A DNA stretch of 64,000 nucleotides, taken from an uncultured Bacteroidales bacterium. GTDB taxonomy: Bacteria; Bacteroidota; Bacteroidia; Bacteroidales; ML635J-15. Positions 53,110-60,800 of the stretch are shown here, piece by piece (position 1 is the first letter of the stretch; each line of letters opens with the position of its first letter). The translations under genes and the position numbers were made by a program. Under the pieces are notes generated by a model, which was not told the DNA's origin, ran no database searches, and saw only the letters and a program-made list of their open reading frames with translations. Where the stretch lies: assembly GCA_937899245.1 (NCBI GenBank), contig CALDKB010000025.1:43573-107572 (forward strand), written 5' to 3'.

Positions 53110-54765
53110 TTATTTTACAAAATCCAGTTTGCTTAGATATACATCGCCCATTTCTGCATAGAATTTTGCCTTGTCAAATTTTGCGGCATCATAATCAAAT
53201 ACAGAAAAACCATCATTCGAATCATGGGCTAATTTTCTGTCTTCTGGTTTATTCAGAAAAACATGATATGCTACCTTATGATATTCAAGATCTTGCATTG
53301 GAAGCGACTCTAGACTCCACAATTTTGTCTTGTCAATTGGAAAATACTCCATTTCCTTGTCGAACTTAACCTTTGTCATACATGGTGCCGAAATCTCAAA
53401 ATGGACAAAGAAATCATTGGTGTACAAGGTAAAATTACCATTTTTATCCGAATATGTATTTGTTCCTATCGACCACCACTTATTCCAACCTCTAATGATT
53501 GCTCCTTCGACAGGTTCTTTTGTGTCCTCATCAACAACCCTACCTTTTATGACAAGATTATTGTAACCTATCATATTGTAATAGTTTACAGCTCGCTTTG
53601 GCTCCTCTCCCTCATATTCCGACAATCCCTTTATCTCAGCCACTGCCGGCTTAAGCGTTCCGACTATTGTATCGTTATTCGAATTTAGGGTATAGCCATC
53701 ATGCGTCATCAAGCCACCATATTGTGCCTCGAAATGATTGTTTGGCATTTCCTGGAACTCCCACCAGCCATACCCTGCACCACCACAGTCGACGGTGTAC
53801 TTGTAGGTCTCGACCATATACAAACGTTGCTCCTCGTAGCTTATCGAGTCATTATCGGCCGGCAGTGCGGTCTCGCCTATCATCCATGGCTTGCCTACAT
53901 AATGGCTGTACCACCACACTTCGTTCTTGAAATATAACGGATGGTACGAATGAACTTGTACAAAGTCAACAGGAAGCATTGCTGGATCCCACTCAAGCAC
54001 CTCCAACGGCACCGAAAATCCGATAGTCATCAACTGATGTGGCGCATACTCGCGCATAAGGCCTTTCCACGATGTAACTACGCGATAGGCATCATCTTTG
54101 GTACGAGGATGGTCGCTTCCATCCATATTGCGGTCAAAATATAAGGGCTCGTTCATGAAATCATACGCAAATACAGTCGACTCACCTGAAAATCTCTTCA
54201 AAATACTTATGTTAAACTTTTCAAGCTGTTCGTTGTCTATACACGGCTTCAGCAACAACATAAGTCGCAAACCATTATCTCTTGCAACCGACACCAGCGT
54301 CTCGAAGCCATCTATTATCATTTCGGCATTTTCTTCAATGGAAAACTTGTCGCCATCGGCTGTATAGTAATAGTAACGGCGACTATCATCCGGATAAAAC
54401 CTGTCAAGGCACACACGAATAGAATTAAAGCCCATATCCCTTATCAGCTGAAAATGCGACGACAATTGTTTTCTCACATCCTCTATTGTATTTGCTTCAT
54501 ATCCATCGGTTTTCTCATAATACTTTGCAGGTGACACAACAAATTTTCCATCTATGCTTCTGTAATCAACTACATAATTCAACATTACAGGAAAATAATC
54601 AGCATCTTCAATATGGAACTTGTCATTCTCAACGTAAACAAAATCTTCGTAACGAGTAACATTACCATCATTCACCGCTGGAACTACATCGTCGCAACTA
54701 GACACCAGACAAACCAATGAAAATAGAACAGATATATTTGTAAATAAACGCCACATGCTTTTCAT
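53110..54765 (-). CDS. GH5-like glycoside hydrolase lipoprotein with C-terminal regulatory-like beta domain
   Basis: A 551-residue lipoprotein (lipobox LVSSCDD). The TIM-barrel part (about 60-370) has DMGFNSIRVCLDRF, YDFMNEPLY with the candidate acid/base Glu about 205, and WMIGETALP with the candidate nucleophile Glu about 297, the arrangement of family GH5 and other clan A enzymes. A C-terminal Ig-like domain begins near residue 405 (LVIKGRVVDEDTKEPVEGA, like CarbopepD_reg). The substrate is unknown. It is encoded opposite the LTA-synthase-like gene. Confidence 0.78.
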   Translation of the reverse strand: MKSMWRLFTNISVLFSLVCLVSSCDDVVPAVNDGNVTRYEDFVYVENDKFHIEDADYFPVMLNYVVDYRSIDGKFVVSPAKYYEKTDGYEANTIEDVRKQLSSHFQLIRDMGFNSIRVCLDRFYPDDSRRYYYYTADGDKFSIEENAEMIIDGFETLVSVARDNGLRLMLLLKPCIDNEQLEKFNISILKRFSGESTVFAYDFMNEPLYFDRNMDGSDHPRTKDDAYRVVTSWKGLMREYAPHQLMTIGFSVPLEVLEWDPAMLPVDFVQVHSYHPLYFKNEVWWYSHYVGKPWMIGETALPADNDSISYEEQRLYMVETYKYTVDCGGAGYGWWEFQEMPNNHFEAQYGGLMTHDGYTLNSNNDTIVGTLKPAVAEIKGLSEYEGEEPKRAVNYYNMIGYNNLVIKGRVVDEDTKEPVEGAIIRGWNKWWSIGTNTYSDKNGNFTLYTNDFFVHFEISAPCMTKVKFDKEMEYFPIDKTKLWSLESLPMQDLEYHKVAYHVFLNKPEDRKLAHDSNDGFSVFDYDAAKFDKAKFYAEMGDVYLSKLDFVK

Positions 54766-54779
54766 AAAACTTTTTGTGC

Positions 54780-54787
54780 CAAATTTA
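54780..54787 (-). promoter_or_regulatory. -7 box upstream of the GH5-like gene
   Basis: The minus strand has TAAATTTG (TAnnTTTG) 14 bases before the ATG. No -33 match was found. Confidence 0.4.
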
Positions 54788-54815
54788 GCAATATTCTTGG
54801 TAAGACAATTTATAA

Positions 54816-54823
54816 TATCTTTG
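54816..54823 (+). promoter_or_regulatory. -7 box upstream of the acyltransferase 3 gene
   Basis: TATCTTTG (TAnnTTTG) 22 bases before the ATG at 54846; TTGG lies at 54797, at a shorter than usual spacing. Confidence 0.45.
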
Positions 54824-54845
54824 CATCATCAAAAAATACTTGAGA

Positions 54846-55946
54846 ATGAACATCAGGCAACTTACCAAAGACGACACTTCAATAATTAAGGGCATTGCCA
54901 TACTTTGCATTCTTATGCATAACTTCCTTCACTGGATAGAACCTTTGGATTGTCAGGAGAATGAGTTTGGATTTATCGGCTCAAATATCAAAACATTCTT
55001 TTCTGCCTTTGCCGATAGTCCTAGCGAATTTTTCAATATAATAATGAGCTATCTAGGCCATTTCGGCGTGCAAATGTTCATCTTTATCAGTGGATTTGGA
55101 CTTGCAATGTCATTTGCTGGCAAGGCAAAAAAATATGGTCCATTCGTACTCGACAGATTGAAAAAACTATATCCGCTTGTTGCTATTGCCTTCATATTCT
55201 ACTTCTTCAGCACAATAATAATGAGCTACCGCTTCGTGTCGGCCGAAGAAATGAAGAGCTTTGGATATAAGTTCTTGCTTATCCATACCCTGGTGCCAGG
55301 CGAAGGCGAAAGTGTTTGTGGGCCTTGGTGGTTTTTTGGTCTTATTATCCAGCTGTACTTGCTGTTCCCTCTTGTGTACAAGCTTATCAAACGATTCAAT
55401 ATCAAGGCATTCATAATAATCTGCATAGTATCATATGCTATAGTATATGCTTCGCTGTACACAACATTCCTACCGAAGAACTTCTTCATGATGCAGAATT
55501 TCCCAGGACATCTTCCAGAATTTTCTCTTGGTGTACTTTTTGCCTGCAACAGCGGCAAAAAAGTCAATCCGATATTCTTTTACACCGCAATAGTTTTATT
55601 CTGCCTTGGTAATTTCTACAAGATATTCTTCCCGTTGACATTCATCAGCATAACATACATCTTAATTTGTTGCCACATAAAAATAACTGAATGGTGCCAC
55701 GAAAAATTTCCATGCAAGAACTTTCTTATCTTCTTTGGAAATATCTCCATGGTTCTATTCGCTACGCACGGAGAGTTTAGATGGCAGTTTGTCGCCATTG
55801 CAAAGAATCATGGCAATGCGGGATTTACAATACTGATGATGCTATTGTTCCTTGTGGCTGCTGTAATAATTGCACTTGGTGCCAATGCAGCATACAAATG
55901 GCTGCTCGGCCTCATCGACAGAAAGGATACCAAGATGGTGAAATAG
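54846..55946 (+). CDS. Acyltransferase family 3 (OafA/WecH-like) membrane protein
   Basis: A 366-residue protein with about ten membrane segments. The N-terminal IKGIAILCILMHNFLHW with the candidate catalytic His fits family 3 acyltransferases. Others: FGVQMFIFISGFGLAMS and WWFFGLIIQLYLLFPLVY. They acylate sugars, such as O-antigen or exopolysaccharides. A TTG two codons earlier is possible; ATG 54846 is chosen. It is encoded in a region of surface-glycan genes. The acceptor is unknown. Confidence 0.87.
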   Translation: MNIRQLTKDDTSIIKGIAILCILMHNFLHWIEPLDCQENEFGFIGSNIKTFFSAFADSPSEFFNIIMSYLGHFGVQMFIFISGFGLAMSFAGKAKKYGPFVLDRLKKLYPLVAIAFIFYFFSTIIMSYRFVSAEEMKSFGYKFLLIHTLVPGEGESVCGPWWFFGLIIQLYLLFPLVYKLIKRFNIKAFIIICIVSYAIVYASLYTTFLPKNFFMMQNFPGHLPEFSLGVLFACNSGKKVNPIFFYTAIVLFCLGNFYKIFFPLTFISITYILICCHIKITEWCHEKFPCKNFLIFFGNISMVLFATHGEFRWQFVAIAKNHGNAGFTILMMLLFLVAAVIIALGANAAYKWLLGLIDRKDTKMVK

Positions 55947-55960
55947 GGAAAATCCCTATT
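55942..55960. terminator. Perfect hairpin spanning the stop codons of two convergent genes
   Basis: AATAGGGA-AAA-TCCCTATT is a perfect 8-bp stem with three-base loop. The TAG of the acyltransferase is in the left arm and the TAG of ettA (minus strand) in the right. No T-run follows, so it may be a weak terminator or a 3'-end stabiliser. Confidence 0.5.
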
Positions 55961-57644
55961 CCATCAATTTTCTGTACTTAATTCTGTGTGGATCTATATC
56001 ACCGCAACGCTTGCGCTTGTTCTCCTCGTATTCTGAGTACGAACCTTCAAAGAAAACAACCTGTGAATCGCCTTCAAAAGCCAAAATATGTGTTGCAATA
56101 CGGTCGAGGAACCAACGGTCATGGGTGATTACAACTGCACAGCCGGCAAAATCTTCGAGACCATCTTCCAGAGCACGCAAAGTGTTGACATCGATATCAT
56201 TGGTTGGCTCATCAAGCAAAAGTACGTTGGCTTCCGACTTCAATGTAAGAGCCAAATGCAGACGGTTTCTTTCACCACCCGAAAGCACACCACACTTCTT
56301 TTCCTGATCGGCACCGCTGAAATTGAATCGGCCTACGTAAGCACGAGCATTCACTAGCTTTCCACCCAACTGAACATATTCAGCACCGCCCGATATAACT
56401 TCAAAGACTGTCTTTTCCGGATCTATTGCCTCGTGTGCCTGGTCAACATAACCTATCTTTACGGTTTCGCCAATCTCAAAGCTGCCGCTGTCGGGTTGAA
56501 CAAGTCCCATCATAAGACGGAAAAGCGTTGTCTTTCCTGCACCATTAGGTCCTACAATACCTACAATACCCGCCGGAGGAAGCGAGAAACTCAAGTTTTC
56601 AAACAACAGCTTATCGCCAAAACCTTTAGATATATTGTTTGCAATCAAAACCTTGTCGCCCAAACGTGGACCATTCGGGATAAAGATTTCGAGTTTTTCT
56701 TCCTTCTGCTTTACATCCTCGTTAAGCATCTTGTCGTAAGCCGACAGACGTGCCTTCGACTTTGTTCCACGTGCCTTAGGCGACATACGCACCCACTCGA
56801 GCTCGCGCTCCAATGTCTTGCGACGCTTCGAAGCAACCTTTTCCTCCATAGCCAACCGTGCAGTCTTCTGCTCCAACCACGAAGAATAGTTGCCCTTCCA
56901 CGGAATACCTTCGCCACGGTCGAGTTCCAGAATCCAGCCGGCAACATTGTCGAGGAAGTAACGGTCGTGAGTTACACAGATAACAGTTCCCTTGTACTGC
57001 TGCAAATGTTGTTCGAGCCAATGGATAGACTCTGCATCTAGGTGGTTGGTTGGCTCATCCAGAAGCAAAATGTCAGGCTCGGTAAGAAGCAGACGGCACA
57101 ATGCGACACGACGGCGTTCGCCACCAGAAAGATGAGCAACAGACTCGTCGCCATCGGGACAACGCAAAGCGTCCATAGCACGTTCGAGCTTGGAGTCGAT
57201 GTTCCAGGCATCGGTTGCGTCAATCCTGTCCTGAAGTTCGGCCTGACGGTTCATCAGCTTGTCCATCTTGTCGGGATCCTCGTAGTATTCGGGAAGACCA
57301 AACTTGTCGTTTATCTCCTCGTACTCCTTCAGCATGGCAACTATATCGTGAACTCCTTCCTCGACAACTTCCATTACGGTCTTGCTGTTGTCAAGTTCCG
57401 GCTCCTGTGGCAGATATCCTACGCTATAACCAGGTGAAAAAACCACTTCGCCTTCGAAAGACTTGTCGAGACCGGCAATAATCTTCAGCAATGTTGACTT
57501 ACCGGAACCATTAAGACCGATAATGCCAATTTTTGCACCGTAGAAGAAAGAAAGGTAAATATCCTTTAGGATCTGTCGCTGTGGCGGAATCTTCTTGCTC
57601 ACATTGACCATCGAGAAGATAATCTTGTTGTCTATGTCGCTCAT
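55956..57644 (-). CDS. ettA: Energy-dependent translational throttle protein EttA (ABC-F)
   Basis: A 562-residue protein with two ABC domains: Walker A GLNGSGKSTLL and GPNGAGKTTLF, signatures LSGGERRRVAL and LSGGERNRLHL. The linker has the PtIM arm (RELEWVRMSPKARGTKSKAR), typical of EttA, which acts on the ribosome E site. There are no membrane segments. The start at Met 57644 is preferred over one nine codons upstream, as it gives the family's N-terminus (MSDIDNKIIFSMVNVSKKIP). A -7 box (TATCTTTG at 57676-57669) lies 24 bases before it. Confidence 0.94.
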   Translation of the reverse strand: MSDIDNKIIFSMVNVSKKIPPQRQILKDIYLSFFYGAKIGIIGLNGSGKSTLLKIIAGLDKSFEGEVVFSPGYSVGYLPQEPELDNSKTVMEVVEEGVHDIVAMLKEYEEINDKFGLPEYYEDPDKMDKLMNRQAELQDRIDATDAWNIDSKLERAMDALRCPDGDESVAHLSGGERRRVALCRLLLTEPDILLLDEPTNHLDAESIHWLEQHLQQYKGTVICVTHDRYFLDNVAGWILELDRGEGIPWKGNYSSWLEQKTARLAMEEKVASKRRKTLERELEWVRMSPKARGTKSKARLSAYDKMLNEDVKQKEEKLEIFIPNGPRLGDKVLIANNISKGFGDKLLFENLSFSLPPAGIVGIVGPNGAGKTTLFRLMMGLVQPDSGSFEIGETVKIGYVDQAHEAIDPEKTVFEVISGGAEYVQLGGKLVNARAYVGRFNFSGADQEKKCGVLSGGERNRLHLALTLKSEANVLLLDEPTNDIDVNTLRALEDGLEDFAGCAVVITHDRWFLDRIATHILAFEGDSQVVFFEGSYSEYEENKRKRCGDIDPHRIKYRKLME

Positions 57645-57668
57645 AAATAATGTTTTGAAATTATGTGG

Positions 57669-57676
57669 CAAAGATA
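57669..57676 (-). promoter_or_regulatory. -7 box upstream of ettA
   Basis: The minus strand has TATCTTTG (TAnnTTTG) with T-rich sequence at -33, and lies 24 bases before the ATG. Confidence 0.5.
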
Positions 57677-57824
57677 CGAAAGATTTGATAATTTGAAAAT
57701 TAGTGGGTTTGAAGATTTCAAATGCATTCCAAGTTTCAAATTACTTGATACGGTTTGGAATGTTGTTTTGTGTTAACTAACATTTTTATAACATTTTGAA
57801 CCAAAATGCATTTGAATAAATACA

Positions 57825-57832
57825 TATATTTG
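57825..57832 (+). promoter_or_regulatory. -7 box upstream of the alpha-2-macroglobulin gene
   Basis: TATATTTG (TAnnTTTG) 27 bases before the ATG. TTTG boxes occur at 57795 and 57811, but neither is 19 bases away. Confidence 0.5.
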
Positions 57833-57859
57833 CGACATATAAATGCAAAAAAAATCGAA

Positions 57860-60800
57860 ATGAAAAAAATAATAGCCATTATCGTGTTAATGTCAATCTC
57901 CCTATTTGCTTTTGTCCAAAACATAAACGATGAAAGATTCAAAGCTTTATGGAAGGAAGTTGACGAAGCCGAACAGAAGGATCTGCCTAAGTCTGCCTTG
58001 AAAATAGTTGAAGAAATATACCAGCTGGCAACAGCAGAAAAAAACGACCACGAACAGATGAAGGCAATCACATACAAGGCGAAACTCCTTGTACAAGCCT
58101 CTGAAGACGGCAACCTGCAAGCCATTGATTTTCTTGAAAAACATGCTGAAACACTTTCGGGCACAAACAAATACGTCAACTATTTCCTTATTGGCGCAAT
58201 GTACCAGAACTACTATCAGCGCAACAAGTGGAACATCGATTCACGATCTGATATCAGCGACTCTGCTACCGAACAAGCATCAAGACTTGAATTTTACGAC
58301 CGCAATGAATTTTATAAACTGATAATCAAGAACTACAAACTTGCGCTCAACAACAATCTCAAGGACATTGACGCAAGCAATTTCGAAGATTTTTTCGAGG
58401 ACGACAAATCGGTTTCATTTTTCTTCCCGACATTATACGACAAACTTGAATACTCTATTGTAAAGCAACTTTCGAAACTGGAAAGCTACACTCGCACCAA
58501 CCTCGACAACAAGTTTTTCTGCAATGCCGACAATTTTCTCTCTATAGAAATTGAAAACTCTGACGAACAGCCGGAAATGGCAGCCCTATACTTCTTCCAG
58601 CAGATGATGAAGGAAAACAAGTCCAACATCAATACATTTGTATTCAGCGATTTCGAAAGAATTTCATTTCTCGACACACATCAGAGCGGAAAGGATGATT
58701 GCATAATGGAACTCCTTACCGAAATCAGCGACAAGCATGCCGAAAACGAAGCTGTCATTTTCATTAACGACAAAATTGCCGGGCAACTTTCAGTCAAATC
58801 GAGCGAAGGGAAAACAGAAGCCATAAATCTTCTCAAAAAAACCATCAGCAAATTCCCTGAAAGCAAATTCATCAGCCGATGCAAAAACAGATACAATCAA
58901 CTGATATTCCCATCAATATGCATTAGTACCGATGAAATTGCCTACCCGGGCGAAAACTTCCCTATCCTCATAAAATACGAGAACACCAGCACAACAAACA
59001 TCAAGATTGTAAAAGTATCGGACAGGGCATCGGCAGAACACGGATTTTATGCCAACAGCAAAGAACTTGAAAAATTATACCAGCAAAAACCTATTTCGGA
59101 AAAAGCCTTATCACTTCCAGAAGCTGGCGACAATTCAGAACACAGCACCTATTATGTTGAAAAAGGCTTGAATCCCGGATTCTACCTTATCTTTGCCGAT
59201 GTCGCCGACAGCAGCCAGAACGGCCTTAAATATTCTGAACTTAAAGTTTCGCGGCTATCATTGCTGAAAATTAACGAAAGAAAATATATGGTTGTCGACC
59301 GAAATTCGGGAAAGCCAGTTGAAAGCGCAAAGGTAAAAATTACTTACAGGCAAAATGGCAAGATTGTAACCTTAAGCTCGGCAGAAACCTCAAGCGACGG
59401 TATTTTTGAACTCACAAAATTGGATAATAACAGATATTATTCCGACCTTGGCGCACTTATCAGCAAGGGCGACGATGAGATTTTCTTCGGCATCAACATT
59501 TACGGCTACGGTTCATACTATGAAAGCCACCACAATGTCCAAAGCAAATTATTTACCGACAGAGCTATATACCGTCCGGGACAGACTGTTTACTTCAAGG
59601 GCATCGTTTTTGAAGGAAACGACAACTTATTTCACGTTATGCCGAACGACACCGTAACGGTTACCGCCAAGGACGCCAACTACAAGGAATTCTACCGTAA
59701 ACAACTTGTTACCAACCAGTTCGGAAGCATTAACGACTCGATAAAGATTCAGGAAAATGTGCTTCCGGGTAATTTTCACATTGAAATTAGGACAAATAAC
59801 GTTTCCAAAAGTACAACATTTAAAGTTGAAGAATACAAGCGTCCGACATTCGAAATTACAATGGACAAAATTACCGAAGAGGTAAAATTTGGCGACACAA
59901 TCACAATTACCGGCAATGCAAAAAGCTATTCGGGAGTTCCTGTCAGCGATGCCAATGTAAACTTCAACGTAAGATGCTCGTCATATTCGTACTATTGGTG
60001 GTGGAGCGGCAACAAGGAGGAGAAACACCTCGCCGACGGCAGCGTAAAGACAGATGACGATGGAAATTTCTCGCTTAGCTTTGTGGCAAAGGAATGCTTC
60101 AACCAAATAAACATATACGATATTGATGCCGTAGTTGCCGACATAAACGGAGAATCACACACAGCAAGCAGCTCGTTTATGATTTCGCACCAATCGATGT
60201 GGCTGTCAAGCGATGTTAAATCATTGGTTGACTTTGCCGATTTCAACGGAATGAACGCTTACGCCAACAATATTTCGGGCGACAAGATAAACGCAACCAT
60301 TAGTGTAACAATCGAAAAACTCGAAGAACCGGCAAAAGAAACCGCACCTATGAGGCAAACTGCCGACCGCAAGATGTATACTTACGAAGAATGGCAGAAC
60401 CTTTGCCCAAATCTTGAATACGACGGCGAGAATTCGCTCCAGAAACGCAAAGTTACTGCTACCGTATTCAAAGGAACGATAAATACCGCAGACACAACAT
60501 GGATATCGTTCGGAAAGAAATTTGCTACCGGCTCGTACAAGCTGACATTAAAGTCGAAGGACAAGGATGGAAACGAAATCTCCGATGAGAAATATTTTCA
60601 AATCGGCGACAAATCAAGCAAAAAGATGCCGTTTGTCAAGACCGACTTGTTCGAAGTTTCGGAAACTACTGCCAAAATTGGCGACAAGATAGATTTTAGA
60701 GTTGGCTCTTCGTTCAACAACGTAACTGTTTTATATACAATTCAGATCGCCAACAAGCCACTGGATATCAAATCATTATCTCTTAGCAACGAAATTAAGA

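Noticed and set aside
56433..57041. 202-codon plus-strand frame within ettA
   Set aside because: Antisense to conserved ABC-F motifs; no start signals.
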